Positions 25,646-35,522 of a stretch of 64,000 bases of DNA are shown here, one piece after another. Source of the stretch: Ktedonosporobacter rubrisoli (GTDB taxonomy: Bacteria; Chloroflexota; Ktedonobacteria; Ktedonobacterales; Ktedonobacteraceae); NCBI RefSeq assembly GCF_004208415.1, contig NZ_CP035758.1, positions 5,394,001 to 5,458,000 of the forward strand. Reading direction: 5' to 3'. The position numbers and the translations under genes are program-made. The notes beneath the pieces are model-generated. The model was not told the DNA's origin. It saw only the letters and a list, made by a program, of their open reading frames with translations, and did not search any database. Within the stretch, counting starts at the first letter, position 1; each line of letters opens with the position of its first letter.

Positions 25646-26515
25646 TTATCCCTGTTGCGTTAAGGCTATACGCGCTCCAAACGTCTGCTGGACGGGAAGC
25701 AGAAGCCTATCAGCATTGCCGGGATGGGTTTCCACTGCGATACCTGCCTGGGCCAGGTAGTTACGCGTCTGCAGCAGATCTTTGCTGATCAGGGTTATCT
25801 CGAAAGGCCCTTCGCCTATCTCTGTCAGCATGCGCTGTACTGGTCCCTCACCCACCGGTTCTAGCAATTCGATGTGGTAAGGGCCAAGCTGGAAAGTGGC
25901 ACGGCGAGCAGAGAAATGAAGGGCTTCATCCCTTGAATGCAGTCGCAAGCCAAGGCTGGCCGTATAGAGCTTGATAGTCTGCTCCAGGTCGTGTACTGCC
26001 ACAGCTATGCCACGCCAACCGGTGACGCCATTGGCGTGTGTCCCCACACCCTCCCAGGCCAGGCGCTTCTCATCCGGCACATCCCACTGAATAAGAAAAG
26101 GCCAGGGCCGCCTCCAGGATACATTGCCAGGTACCAGCAAACGCCAGGTCAGCAGATTGCCATCTGGCCGCTTACGCTGCATAGGAAAGGGAACGGTCTC
26201 CAAAGGGCCCTCCTGGAACTGGCCGGCTTCCTGTTGAATGTCCGAGGTAGCCAGCGCATAGCCTACCAGGCCTCCCTCACGCTTGCTAAAGAAATCAAGC
26301 AGTGTTCTGCCGGCGAATTCGCTCCGATAAGCCAGTTGTACATCAAAGACAGAAAGCAACTCCAGATAATCAAGGCCAAAGCGAATGAGAGCATTGTAGG
26401 TGCCTACGTTATGCCGCCCTCCCGGTTTGACCTCAAAGCCCAGGGCTGTATAGAGCTGTATAGCCTCTTCCAGATCACGCACAGCGATAACACTATGGTC
26501 AAAACGTGTGATCAT
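25646..26515 (-). CDS. VOC-family protein with two glyoxalase-like modules
   Basis: Protein of 289 residues. The N-terminal module (about 1-130) starts FDHSVIAVRDLEEAIQLY and continues GFEVKPGGRHNVGTYNALI with DYLELLS. The second module (about 165-289) starts GWRGIAVAVHDLEQTIKLY and ends in HIELLEPVG. The His and Glu ligands match the glyoxalase_3-like subgroup, whose enzymes include lyases, dioxygenases and metabolite-binding proteins; the substrate is unknown. GAGGA lies nine bases before ATG 26515, which is preferred over the TTG six bases upstream. Confidence 0.82.
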   Translation of the reverse strand: MITRFDHSVIAVRDLEEAIQLYTALGFEVKPGGRHNVGTYNALIRFGLDYLELLSVFDVQLAYRSEFAGRTLLDFFSKREGGLVGYALATSDIQQEAGQFQEGPLETVPFPMQRKRPDGNLLTWRLLVPGNVSWRRPWPFLIQWDVPDEKRLAWEGVGTHANGVTGWRGIAVAVHDLEQTIKLYTASLGLRLHSRDEALHFSARRATFQLGPYHIELLEPVGEGPVQRMLTEIGEGPFEITLISKDLLQTRNYLAQAGIAVETHPGNADRLLLPVQQTFGARIALTQQG

Positions 26516-26676
26516 CGACAATTATCCTCTTTCTATGTTACGCCGGCCAGAAATTCAACGCCTCCCCATGAATCTCCTTCTCCCCATCCAGAAGCACGAG
26601 ACTTTCAGTAGTATAGAAAAATAGCCACACCAATTGGCTCTCTTGATGTGGCGTTAAACTGGTTACATATGCATGT

Positions 26677-27333
26677 CTACTCGGGCCGCTGGCCTAAGAC
26701 CTTTACATCCTGGGGCAGCATTACCTCATCGGCAAGCCCATACTCAACTGCCTGCTCCGCAGAGAGATAGTAATCGCGGTCTGTATCCCGTGCGATGCGC
26801 TCATATGTCTGGCCCGTGTGACGCGCCAGGATCTCATTGAGCAAGCGGCGCAAGCGAATACTCTCACGCGCCTCAATCTCAATTTCTGCGGCCTGACCCT
26901 TGACACCACCTAGAGGCTGATGCACCATCACGGTAGAGTGAGGGAGACAATAGCGCTTCCCCTTAGCTCCACCAGCCAGCAGTATGGCCCCAAAGCTCAT
27001 GGCCCACCCAACACAAATCGTCACGACATCGGCCTTCACAGTTTGCATTGTGTCGTAGATAGACAGTCCAGAATACACCTCGCCTCCAGGCGAGTTAATA
27101 TACATAAAGATCTCTTTGTTTGGATCTTCACTTTCAAGATAAAGCAACTGCGCTACTATAGTACTGGCCACAGCATCGTTTATCGGAGCGCCAACGAGGA
27201 TAATTCGGTCTTCCAGCAAGCGTGAGAAGATATCCCACACGCGCTCTCCACGAGGCGTTGACTCAATCACACGGGGAACAAAAATTTGTTCATTTCTGAA
27301 TGGGCTTCTGATAGGAGATGTTCCGTCCATCAT
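26677..27333 (-). CDS. clpP: ATP-dependent Clp protease proteolytic subunit
   Basis: Serine peptidase of 218 residues. The catalytic triad is intact: Ser in AMSFGAILLAGG (about 107), His in VMVHQPLGG (about 132) and Asp in DTDRDYYLSA (about 181). The handle helix EIEIEARESIRLRRLLNEIL and the YINSPGGEVYSGL motif are typical. The nucleophile context WAMSFGA differs from the usual QAASMGA, which suggests a paralogue rather than the main ClpP. No ATPase partner is adjacent. Confidence 0.93.
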   Translation of the reverse strand: MMDGTSPIRSPFRNEQIFVPRVIESTPRGERVWDIFSRLLEDRIILVGAPINDAVASTIVAQLLYLESEDPNKEIFMYINSPGGEVYSGLSIYDTMQTVKADVVTICVGWAMSFGAILLAGGAKGKRYCLPHSTVMVHQPLGGVKGQAAEIEIEARESIRLRRLLNEILARHTGQTYERIARDTDRDYYLSAEQAVEYGLADEVMLPQDVKVLGQRPE

Positions 27334-27587
27334 TACTCCTTGTTTAATACTTATCTTAAGTGCCTATACTATTGTATCAAAAGTTATGACAAATTGAACC
27401 TGGATTCTTTGCCTTTTGCACATATTAACATGTTCATCTGGAAATATGCTTTCTATTTTTTTACAACAAAGTACTATGAAATGCACTTTTTCGCTCTCAA
27501 TCAGTCTTTAGTGAAGTTGGGCCAATTATAATGGAGAGCATACCCAATGACAAATCTATAGAAGAGGTAAAGAGCGACCCGTGTTCA

Positions 27588-29129
27588 CTATTCAAGCAAG
27601 TGGCGGGAACGCTCCAGGTCTTCAGGATTTCCTGTGTGTTCATAGCGTACCTGATAGGCTTTGCCCAGGCTCTTTATGATCTGGGGGCGCTCCAGGGCCT
27701 CTGCCCCAACTTCTTTTAGCGCTTGCTCTAGCAACTGAATGGCTCGATTAATATCGGCCAGCTCCTTCGTCAAAAGGTAGCGCAGCCCTAAGCCGCTGGC
27801 CAGATTATTCAGGCTGTGAATGTGAGTAGAGGTACCCGGCTGAGAGAGGATCACCGCTTGCTCCTGCATCTTGATAAGCCTGATCAAATTAGTTTCATCC
27901 TCTGTATGAATATAGTGCAATTGTAAGCCATGGGCGAGATAATTTAAACGGACTGGAAAATCAGGAGACTCCGTGGATGACTCCGCAACATGCTGCTCCC
28001 AGATCTGCAGGGCTATTTCGAGATCAAGCAGATCTCCTGATAGCACATAGCGCATGATCAAGGCATCCCCTAGCGCGTTCATATATTCGCCCCTCTCCTG
28101 ACAATCAAGGGGCAAGTGACTGATCAACAACTGCAGATATTTGATGGATTGCTCAAGGTCTTCTTTTTCGCCACTTACGCTATAACGCGCGCGCAGAGCT
28201 TTATCTAGCTGCAATAAGGAAGGCAGGTAGAGCGGATCGCGCTCGCTAAGGCGGCCTATGAGCATTTGCAGAATCTCGATCATTCGACTCAAATCGGCAT
28301 TTCTGCCGGTCAGGTTATAGCGCATAGCCAGGCCGCGCGCAAAATTACTCAGGTAAATTGTCCAGAGAGGCGACCAGAAAGGCGTGCATTCTATCATCTC
28401 CTCCCAGGCTCGAACAGCGCGATCCAGATCCGAGATATTGCCTATACTCATGAACCGTTCGATAAGGCCTGAACAGAGGTTGTGCAGATGCTGAGGCAAG
28501 CTACTATCATCTGTCGGCGTGTGCTCTACTAATTGCCCATAGAGCAAAATGGCTCTATCCAGATCAGTGCGCTCGTTCGTCTGCCTATAGCGCAGACATA
28601 GGGCTCCGCCCAGGTTATTCAAGGTTTGCCGATGCTCAGTTGAACCAACTGATGTCAGCTTTAGAGCCTGTTCTAATAAGTCGATTGCTTGTTGAAGATA
28701 TGCTACATCCTTAGAGGCTGCAAAATACTGGCTTAATCCGGTACATAAAATGTTCAAGTGTTTGGGAAAATCAGGATCTTGCGCCGGTAGGATCTGTATC
28801 ACTCGCCACCAGAGCTCCAGGGCTCTATCCAGATCTTTGATCTCCTTTTTATGGCGATAACGATGGAAATAGCTCAAGCCGGCCGCGCTGAGCGCTGATA
28901 TAAACAAAGGGGAAATATTCTCGGCAAAATTTGCACTTTGCAAATGCGCTTCCCATTTCGCAATGATGTCTTCCCAGACCGCTACATAGCTCGCAGTCGC
29001 ACCAAAAGGAGTGGCTTCGGATAAGGCTACGATTGTTTCGCGGTAGAGATTGATCTGCTGAGCGGAAAGGTGCTGTTCCTTAGTGGAATCTGGTTGTCGC
29101 TGGGGGTCATTCGTGTGCTCTTGTCTCAT
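27588..29129 (-). CDS. Tetratricopeptide-like repeat protein
   Basis: All-helical protein of 513 residues built from about nine repeats of roughly 45 residues with the pattern LxxRYxxTGxxxDLxxAI (for example LCLRYRQTNERTDLDRAI, LAMRYNLTGRNADLSRMI, LIMRYVLSGDLLDLEIAL). Such repeats often stand before CHAT peptidase domains, but here the protein ends with the repeats. Repeats of this kind bind other proteins; the partner is unknown. The start at ATG 29129 has AGAAGGG just upstream. The 254 bases between it and clpP hold no gene. Confidence 0.8.
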   Translation of the reverse strand: MRQEHTNDPQRQPDSTKEQHLSAQQINLYRETIVALSEATPFGATASYVAVWEDIIAKWEAHLQSANFAENISPLFISALSAAGLSYFHRYRHKKEIKDLDRALELWWRVIQILPAQDPDFPKHLNILCTGLSQYFAASKDVAYLQQAIDLLEQALKLTSVGSTEHRQTLNNLGGALCLRYRQTNERTDLDRAILLYGQLVEHTPTDDSSLPQHLHNLCSGLIERFMSIGNISDLDRAVRAWEEMIECTPFWSPLWTIYLSNFARGLAMRYNLTGRNADLSRMIEILQMLIGRLSERDPLYLPSLLQLDKALRARYSVSGEKEDLEQSIKYLQLLISHLPLDCQERGEYMNALGDALIMRYVLSGDLLDLEIALQIWEQHVAESSTESPDFPVRLNYLAHGLQLHYIHTEDETNLIRLIKMQEQAVILSQPGTSTHIHSLNNLASGLGLRYLLTKELADINRAIQLLEQALKEVGAEALERPQIIKSLGKAYQVRYEHTGNPEDLERSRHLLE

Positions 29130-29340
29130 CAATGCCCTTCTAACTTCCAAATGCCCGGTAATGAAGATTTAAAAAGCCGTTTGTATGACTTTATCTTAAA
29201 ATAAATCGTTTGTATTATACGTTAAATCATCCCCTTTTTGCAAGATAGCGAAGCATAGTTTAATATTTACTCATTAAACGCTTGCTTACTTTTTGCATCG
29301 AGAGTTGTAGCAATCACGCCTGAATTGGTCAGCAGCCGCT

Positions 29341-29478
29341 TCAATCCCGATTGGCCGCCGGCAAGCGCTTCGCCAGTTGAATAGGAATATAGTGGCGATT
29401 AAACAGAAGGAGAGCCAGGCCAATAGTACTGGTCAGCCAGGTAGCCAGGGACCCTGTGACAGGTCCCGGCTGCAGGAA
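29341..29478 (-). pseudogene. Possible remnant of a membrane-protein C-terminus
   Basis: On the minus strand this stretch reads without a stop as a hydrophobic segment, GSLATWLTSTIGLALLLFN, followed by a basic tail KRLPAANRD and then a stop codon. It has no start or ribosome binding site. It looks like the last membrane helix of a decayed transporter inside an otherwise empty 330-base gap. The evidence is weak. Confidence 0.25.
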
Positions 29479-29482
29479 TGAA

Positions 29483-30301
29483 TCATGCCTCAATGAGTAC
29501 AGGCTGGCCAAAGGGCAGAAAACGTAACTGCTTCTCTAAGCCGGCCTCAGTAAATGCACTTTCGATCTCGGCACGCCCCTCGCTTAAATGGGACCATCCC
29601 TCATAGTGGATTGGAATGATCGTAGCCGCAGGAAGTTCCTTCGCAAACAGCGCACCTTCACGAGCGGTAAATGTCAGATTGCTATCTGTCCCTAACACGC
29701 GGCGATTAGCAGCAGCGCCCAGGTGAAGGAGTGCGGTTCCAATCTTGAAGCGGCGAGGAATCTCTTGCAGCTCCTCAAAGAGCACTGTGTCCCCTGAAAT
29801 GTAGAGTGCACCGCGCTGCTGCCCTTCCCACTCCAAAACCCATCCCGTAACGTCCCCCATCATCTCAGCCAGTTCCACGGGTCCATGGCGCGTCGGTGTA
29901 CTTGTCACGCGCACGCGTAACTTGTCAGCGCCCGCTAGCGTGACAGTCTCCCAGGTTGGCACACCTTGAGCATTACCACCCAGGCGCTGAGCGCCGACAG
30001 GAGTCGTCAGGACGGTCCCAGCTTGCGGCAAATACGCACGTCCCTCCAGATCAAGGTTATCAATATGCTGATCGTGACTTAACAGGACTGCATGAACTTC
30101 TCCAAGCTCGGAAGCCTGCACGCTGGGAGCTGCCTTTTTCTCTAGTGTATATGCGCCGAAAGTTGGGCTAACAATTGATTGCGGGCCGGCCTGCCCAAAG
30201 GTCGGGTCGGTGAGAAAGCGCAATGATCCAATCTCGATGAGAGCGGTTGGTCCGCCAATATGGGTAATACGTACAGGATAAGGGGTTGCCTGGCTCATCA
30301 T
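29483..30301 (-). CDS. MBL-fold metallohydrolase (UlaG-like)
   Basis: Metallo-beta-lactamase-fold protein of 272 residues. Motifs are THIGGPTALIEIG with FLTDPTFG, the metal site SHDQHIDNLD, TPTRHGP, YISGDTV and the late IPIHYEGW. This set matches the UlaG/YfnA-like group of predicted hydrolases or lactonases. AGGAG lies upstream of two adjacent ATGs (30301 and 30298), and either may be used. The substrate is unknown. Confidence 0.85.
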   Translation of the reverse strand: MMSQATPYPVRITHIGGPTALIEIGSLRFLTDPTFGQAGPQSIVSPTFGAYTLEKKAAPSVQASELGEVHAVLLSHDQHIDNLDLEGRAYLPQAGTVLTTPVGAQRLGGNAQGVPTWETVTLAGADKLRVRVTSTPTRHGPVELAEMMGDVTGWVLEWEGQQRGALYISGDTVLFEELQEIPRRFKIGTALLHLGAAANRRVLGTDSNLTFTAREGALFAKELPAATIIPIHYEGWSHLSEGRAEIESAFTEAGLEKQLRFLPFGQPVLIEA

Positions 30302-30440
30302 TTCTCTCCTCTTGCATCTCTCGAAAAGACAAAATACTCGCCGAATATACGCATCTAATTTATTTTTGCTACGTATATACGAAGCGCACACAGTATAGCA
30401 CTGGCGAAATATACTTGTCAATATGGATTTAGATACATAT

Positions 30441-30475
30441 AAAAGAAAAGGGATAGAAAGGCCTCAATTCTATCC
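30441..30475 (-). terminator. Intrinsic terminator of the M20 peptidase gene
   Basis: Perfect stem GGATAGAA / TTCTATCC (30451-30458, 30468-30475) with a nine-base loop. Read on the minus strand it is followed by a T-rich tail (CTTTTCTTTT). It sits about 125 bases beyond the end of the peptidase gene. Confidence 0.65.
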
Positions 30476-30600
30476 TTGTGTTGGAGGGTCAAAAATATTG
30501 CCAAAGCGGGAAGAAGGTTGGCAACCGGGGCAAAGCAGATCCCGCAGCCAGAGCAGACATGCCGATCCTATGGCTGGCTGCAGGAAGTCAGAGGAGCAGC

Positions 30601-31737
30601 TTAAGCGCGCTTGGCGATCTGTCTGCTGCTATCGATACACAGGCGCAACAATTGCGCGAGCCCATCAGCAATCGGTGGTACCTGGAGATATTCTTCGAGC
30701 GTGTGAGCACGTTCTCCATGTGTAAGCCCCACACAAACAGAAGGAATATTAAGACTAATAGGGATATTGATATCGGTACTGGCCGCACTAAATTGGGGCT
30801 TGATGCCCAGTTCCTTGAGCGTCTCAGCAGCTAAGGTTACCAGAGGGTCGGAGAGGCTGCGCGCACCGGCCGGACGTTCTCCCAGCACCTCAATCTCCGC
30901 CTGCAGACCCTGACCGGCCCGCTGCTCGATAATAGCACGCGCCTGCTTAGCCAGGCGGTCCAGAGCCGCCACATCAATCGAGCGCAGATCCAGAAGCGCA
31001 CTTGCAGAAGCTGCAATAGAATTAACGCTCGTGCCGCCCTCGATCATCCCAACATTAAAGGTTGTTTTAGGCTGTTGCGGAACCTCAAGATCGGCAAGAG
31101 CCGCAATAATGCGTCCCAGGCCATGAATAGCGCTTGGCGTACCAAACGAGCCAAAGGAATGTCCTCCCGGGCCACGCACGGTGATGCGCCAACGCTTCGA
31201 GCCTACTGCGATATGCGTGATATTGCCCAGCCTGCCATCAATCGCAATCACAGCCCCGAGTTGCTTGCGGTAGCGCTCTACAGCCGCCCGTGCACCGCGC
31301 AGATTGCCCAGGCCTTCCTCTCCCACATTCGCCACTGCCACAATATCGACAGCTGTCTCGACCTGCAGCGCATCAAGAATATCCAGCAACTTGATCATTG
31401 CCGCAACGCTGGCACTATTATCACTAATCCCCGGACCATAGACAATATCTCCCTCGCGCTTCACCACAAGGGCAGTCGAGGCCGGAAAAACCGTATCTGT
31501 ATGGGCCAGCAACATTAAGACCGGCTTATCAGCTCTGGCGCCGCGTCGGACATAGACATTGTTCACAGCATCTATCTCTGGCGTATAGCCCCGCTCCCGC
31601 CAGAGCGAGGCTACAAAGCTGGCGCGCTCCTGTTCGCTACCCGTAGGCGCAGGAACCTTACAAATACGCATAGCCAGCTCAACAACCGCCTCGACTTGCT
31701 GACGGGCTGCCACACGCAGTTGATCTGCCACGGTCAT
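30601..31737 (-). CDS. M20-family metallopeptidase
   Basis: Zinc peptidase of 378 residues. The metal ligands are clear: AHTDTVF (His, Asp), ISDNSAS (bridging Asp), NVGEEGLGN (catalytic Glu and Glu) and the terminal THGERAHT. The dimerisation domain contains RGPGGHSFGSFG. The sequence resembles the PepT/tripeptidase or carboxypeptidase G2 group, but the peptide or amide substrate cannot be fixed. GGAGG precedes ATG 31737; a longer frame from 31806 lacks a site. It has no operon partner. Confidence 0.9.
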   Translation of the reverse strand: MTVADQLRVAARQQVEAVVELAMRICKVPAPTGSEQERASFVASLWRERGYTPEIDAVNNVYVRRGARADKPVLMLLAHTDTVFPASTALVVKREGDIVYGPGISDNSASVAAMIKLLDILDALQVETAVDIVAVANVGEEGLGNLRGARAAVERYRKQLGAVIAIDGRLGNITHIAVGSKRWRITVRGPGGHSFGSFGTPSAIHGLGRIIAALADLEVPQQPKTTFNVGMIEGGTSVNSIAASASALLDLRSIDVAALDRLAKQARAIIEQRAGQGLQAEIEVLGERPAGARSLSDPLVTLAAETLKELGIKPQFSAASTDINIPISLNIPSVCVGLTHGERAHTLEEYLQVPPIADGLAQLLRLCIDSSRQIAKRA

Positions 31738-32039
31738 GAAATACTCCTCCAAACTATCTTCAAGCTTCAAATGCCTAAAGGGGAGAGAAAATTTATCCTC
31801 CGACAATGCTAGCCTTATTATGCCACATAGGAAACCGGCAAGGACTATGCCGATATAGCTCTACATTTCCAGCATGCGGGCTGAACAACAGGTAAAAATG
31901 CAGTAAAATATGTCCCCAAAGACCAGCGGCATATGCTATGCTTTAGGCATATCGTCATGACCCAAACACGTCAGGAGCAGCCATACAGCTCGTTGCTCAT
32001 ATGGAAAAGTCGTGCCCTATTCCAAAGGAGGTGGAGCTT

Positions 32040-33170
32040 TTGCGTACACGCGCAGCCGTGCTCTATGAAATAGAGAAACCCGAGCCATATGCTACTTCGC
32101 AGCCCCTTGTCATTGAAGAGGTAGAGCTAGATCCGCCAGGTCCCGGTGAAGTGCTTGTAGAAATAGTGGGGGCTGGTCTTTGCCATTCGGACCTCTCGGC
32201 GATCAATGGCTCGATTCCACGCTACCTGCCCATGATTCTAGGCCATGAGGCCAGCGGCATTGTACGTGAGATTGGACCTGGTGTTAAGGATCTACAGCAG
32301 GACGACCATGTGGTCTTCTCCTTTGTACCCTCCTGCGGCCACTGTCTTTATTGTGCCATCGGGCGACCGGCGCTCTGCGAAAATGGGTCCAGAACAAATA
32401 TGGCCGGAACCCTCTTGAGTGGCGACGTCCGCTTCCACAAGCCAGACAGCCAGCGCATATTACACTACCTGGGAGTCTCCGCATTCTCCCAATATACTGT
32501 AGTTGCCCAGGAATCCTTGATCAAGATCGAAAAGTCGGTTCCTCTGGACAAGGCAGCCCTCTTTGGCTGTGCCGTACTTACAGGTGTGGGTGCGGTCATC
32601 AATACAGCCAGGGTAGCTCCTGGGGAGCCTGTGGCCATCTTTGGCCTGGGTGGCGTTGGACTGAGCGCCTTAATGGGAGCCAGGTTGGCCGGGGCCTCGC
32701 CAATCATTGCTGTTGACGTACTGCCTGCCAAGTTTGCGCTGGCCAAACGGCTTGGCGCAGATTTTACCCTCAATGCCAATGAAGTTGATCCTATTGTCGC
32801 GATACGCGATATCACGGGCGGCGGCGTTGAATATGCCTTCGAAGCTGTGGGTAACGCCAGGGTCCTGACCCAGGCTTATCGTGCGACGCGCTCGGGCGGC
32901 AAGACCATCAGCATTGGTATACCTCATCCAAAGCAGCAACTCGAACTTCAAGCCATCTCGCTGGTTGCTCTGGAGAAAGCCGTGCTAGGCTCTTTCATGG
33001 GCTCAGCAGTGCCGCGCCGCGATATTCCCCGCCTGATCAATCTCTATCTCGCCGGGAAATTACCTGTAGATGAGCTCTTGAGCCCAGCTATCATGCTGGA
33101 AGAAATCAATACAGGCTTCGATCGCCTGGCCCAGGGTAGCGCTATACGGCAACTGCTGCACTTCTCCTAA
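32040..33170 (+). CDS. Zinc-dependent alcohol dehydrogenase (class III-like)
   Basis: Medium-chain dehydrogenase of 376 residues. Catalytic zinc ligands are in GLCHSDL and GHEASGIV. The structural zinc loop is complete (CGHCLYCAIGRPALC), and the NAD motif is GLGGVGLSALMGA followed by the Asp of IAVDV, indicating NAD preference. It is near the AdhD/formaldehyde-type dehydrogenases. The start is TTG 32040, since AAAGGAGG ends about eight bases before it and the conserved RTRAAVLYE begins there; the ATG at 32001 would give a non-family extension. Confidence 0.9.
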   Translation: MRTRAAVLYEIEKPEPYATSQPLVIEEVELDPPGPGEVLVEIVGAGLCHSDLSAINGSIPRYLPMILGHEASGIVREIGPGVKDLQQDDHVVFSFVPSCGHCLYCAIGRPALCENGSRTNMAGTLLSGDVRFHKPDSQRILHYLGVSAFSQYTVVAQESLIKIEKSVPLDKAALFGCAVLTGVGAVINTARVAPGEPVAIFGLGGVGLSALMGARLAGASPIIAVDVLPAKFALAKRLGADFTLNANEVDPIVAIRDITGGGVEYAFEAVGNARVLTQAYRATRSGGKTISIGIPHPKQQLELQAISLVALEKAVLGSFMGSAVPRRDIPRLINLYLAGKLPVDELLSPAIMLEEINTGFDRLAQGSAIRQLLHFS

Positions 33171-33207
33171 TCTCCATCTTGCCTGCTTCTGCAAGATGTT
33201 ACTATGG

Positions 33208-34068
33208 CTATACGAAGAGCGGCTCGATATTTAAGCGCGTGACCATGGCTTGCATCTCATCATCTGTCGGGCCGCTCGCAAATCTGCTGGCGGCCTCCAG
33301 GATGCGCGGGAGCAAGCGCGTATCGCCAGCCGTGAGGAGAAATATTCCCGGACGGCTCAGGACCCAGTGAACCGCGCGGTCAATATCTGCTTGCTCCTCT
33401 AAAGGCGAATACCAGGTTGAGTAGGTTTGCTCACGCCCCATCCAATGGCGATAAGCAATCGACTTGATAGTTTGCACAGCTACCTTGCGCTCCTGGCAGG
33501 TTGCGAGCAAGGCCTCGAAATTTTCGGCATAGTAAGGATTCTGCATAGTGATGTAGTTATAGGGCAAGAGCACCGAATCAAAATCGAAGCGCTGCAGGCT
33601 GCGCCGATGGGTAGCCGCAATCTGCGAGCCATGCCCCGTTATGCCAATTGCGCGTATCAAGCCTTGCTGTTTGGCTTCAATCGCAGCATCCAGCGCGCCT
33701 CCCGGGCTGAGCGCCTCGTCCCATTCAATCGGATCAGCGAGGTTATGCAGTTGCCAGAGATCTATATAATCGACGCCAAGGCGTTCCAGGGAACGGTGCA
33801 GTTCTTCTTTCGCCGCCTGGGCTGTGCGCGCCCCGGTCTTGGTCGCCAGAAAAAACTTAGCGCGCAGCTTCGCCAGCCAGGGAGCTAGGCGAAGCTCAGC
33901 ATCACCATAGCTGGCCGCCACATCGATATGATTGATACCATACTTGAGCAACACATCAAGGGTGCGATCAGCTTCGTCCTGCGTGACATCTGATAGCGCT
34001 GCAGCACCAAAGATTACTCGTGTGCTCATATGGCCGCTACGGCCAAACTGCTGCGTCGCAATTGCCAT
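33208..34068 (-). CDS. Aldo/keto reductase
   Basis: TIM-barrel oxidoreductase of 286 residues. The catalytic tetrad is visible as Asp in NHIDVAASYG, Tyr in ASYGDAE, Lys in LATKTG and His in LWQLHNL. The C-terminal NADP-binding loop is less typical (LLTAGDTRLLPRILEA). The substrate is unknown. It converges with the alcohol dehydrogenase gene (37 bases between stops), a possible but unproven functional pairing. Confidence 0.88.
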   Translation of the reverse strand: MAIATQQFGRSGHMSTRVIFGAAALSDVTQDEADRTLDVLLKYGINHIDVAASYGDAELRLAPWLAKLRAKFFLATKTGARTAQAAKEELHRSLERLGVDYIDLWQLHNLADPIEWDEALSPGGALDAAIEAKQQGLIRAIGITGHGSQIAATHRRSLQRFDFDSVLLPYNYITMQNPYYAENFEALLATCQERKVAVQTIKSIAYRHWMGREQTYSTWYSPLEEQADIDRAVHWVLSRPGIFLLTAGDTRLLPRILEAASRFASGPTDDEMQAMVTRLNIEPLFV

Positions 34069-34310
34069 GACATCCTCCTGCCTTGCTTGTGAACATACAC
34101 ATCCTTATTTACAGCTTCAAGATAATCATAATACCTACTAATCTTCGCTAATGAGCGCATAGATATACTTTATCTTATGTTTTTTTTCGTCAGAAAGCAA
34201 GGGCAATTCTGGTAGGCAGTCTATCCAGTAGTTGACTGTATCTCCAATTTTATATGAAGGGCGAGTTCCCGCCCAGCCGTCCTGGATCTAAGAAGCGACG
34301 ATTACCGATC

Positions 34311-35324
34311 TCAGACAGTAGCAAACAAAGAAGTATCAGGCAGGGTCGCAATAAGCTTCTCTATCACCTCATCATTGATAGCAACGTCAGACGCCTGTAA
34401 AGCTGCCAGCAGCACACCTATCGCCGGCTCGAAGCGCGAGCGCTCCGGGCGCACATCAGGTGAAGTCGAGCGCACGCGCTCAACAATTGCATCGAGCAAA
34501 ATAGTAGTGGGATGGCGAAAAACTCCTCCCGCAAACACCAGCGCAAACGCCGTTCCCTCAATCCCCACATGTCTTGCCGCTGCCAGAGCATAATCGCCAA
34601 GGGCGTGGCCATGCTCCAACACAATGCGCCTGGCCACCGCATCTCCGGCCTCGGCCTCACTCAGCAAAATGGGCGCCAGCCGATGGATGCTGATTGGAGG
34701 CTTGCGATTACGGCCGGTACAGCAATGCAGAACCTCCTCGACTGTCTGCATCTGAAACGCCTCAAGCACGCGAGGGGTCAGCGAGGTTGGCGGCTCGATA
34801 CCTAGCGCCGCACGATAGATAGCATCAAGGGTTTTCTGGCCAAGCTGGCCACCGCCCTGGATCTGGTCCTGCCAGTTACACGAGCACCAGCTACGCCCAT
34901 CGGGGTTACGCGCCCCCGTCGCCGCACCCGTCCCACAAATGAGCGAGACCGCAGGCTCATGCAAAAAGCCTGCCTGCACCACACTGAGCGCGTCATTTTG
35001 CACAAGGATCTTGCGTCCAAAGCCGCGCTGCTGCATGGCCTCGCGTAGCACTTCAGCATCTTCGGGCCAATCCACGCCGGCCATACTAAACATAGCTGAC
35101 GCAAGCTCCGTCCTCTCGATCCGCGCGGCCCGCAAAGCACGCGTTACCGCATATTCGATATTGGCAAGTGCGGCAGAGATTGTATCGGAATGCTCAGCGC
35201 TGAGCGGAGCCCGATAGATATCGCCGCACCCTCCACGGCCCGCACCCAGAATAGTGCCGTCGAGAGCTGCCACGAGCGCGATAGTCTTCGTATTCCCGCC
35301 ATCGACGCCCAGTACATAGTGCAT
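34311..35324 (-). CDS. N-acetylglucosamine kinase-like (BadF/BadG family), second copy
   Basis: ASKHA-fold kinase of 337 residues with GVDGGNTKT at the N-terminus, VQNDALSVV, the phosphate motif ICGTGAATGARN and the adenosine motif VFAGGVFRHP. A Cys-containing insert WCSCNWQDQIQGGGQLG is unlike the first copy at 15778. It lies downstream, on the same strand, of a sugar-type regulator gene (about 200 bases away), so it may be controlled by it. The sugar substrate is not known. Confidence 0.85.
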   Translation of the reverse strand: MHYVLGVDGGNTKTIALVAALDGTILGAGRGGCGDIYRAPLSAEHSDTISAALANIEYAVTRALRAARIERTELASAMFSMAGVDWPEDAEVLREAMQQRGFGRKILVQNDALSVVQAGFLHEPAVSLICGTGAATGARNPDGRSWCSCNWQDQIQGGGQLGQKTLDAIYRAALGIEPPTSLTPRVLEAFQMQTVEEVLHCCTGRNRKPPISIHRLAPILLSEAEAGDAVARRIVLEHGHALGDYALAAARHVGIEGTAFALVFAGGVFRHPTTILLDAIVERVRSTSPDVRPERSRFEPAIGVLLAALQASDVAINDEVIEKLIATLPDTSLFATV

Positions 35325-35522
35325 CTATCTTCCCTCTCTAGAGTGTTTTTCTGCCTTCCAAAGCGTGGCCAAATATATGTTTACCACTATTATATTTCTT
35401 TTCCTCACGTTGCACCACTAAAGAGCTATACTGCCGTCTGGAGATGAAAGTGCCGGCAAGCATAGCCTATGGGCTTGATTTCCCGAGAGCAGACGCAAAA
35501 GTAGCTAATAATTCCCAGGTGT

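Noticed and set aside
27286..27531. An 81-codon frame between clpP and the TPR gene
   Set aside because: AT-rich, without ribosome site or family resemblance, and partly antisense to clpP.
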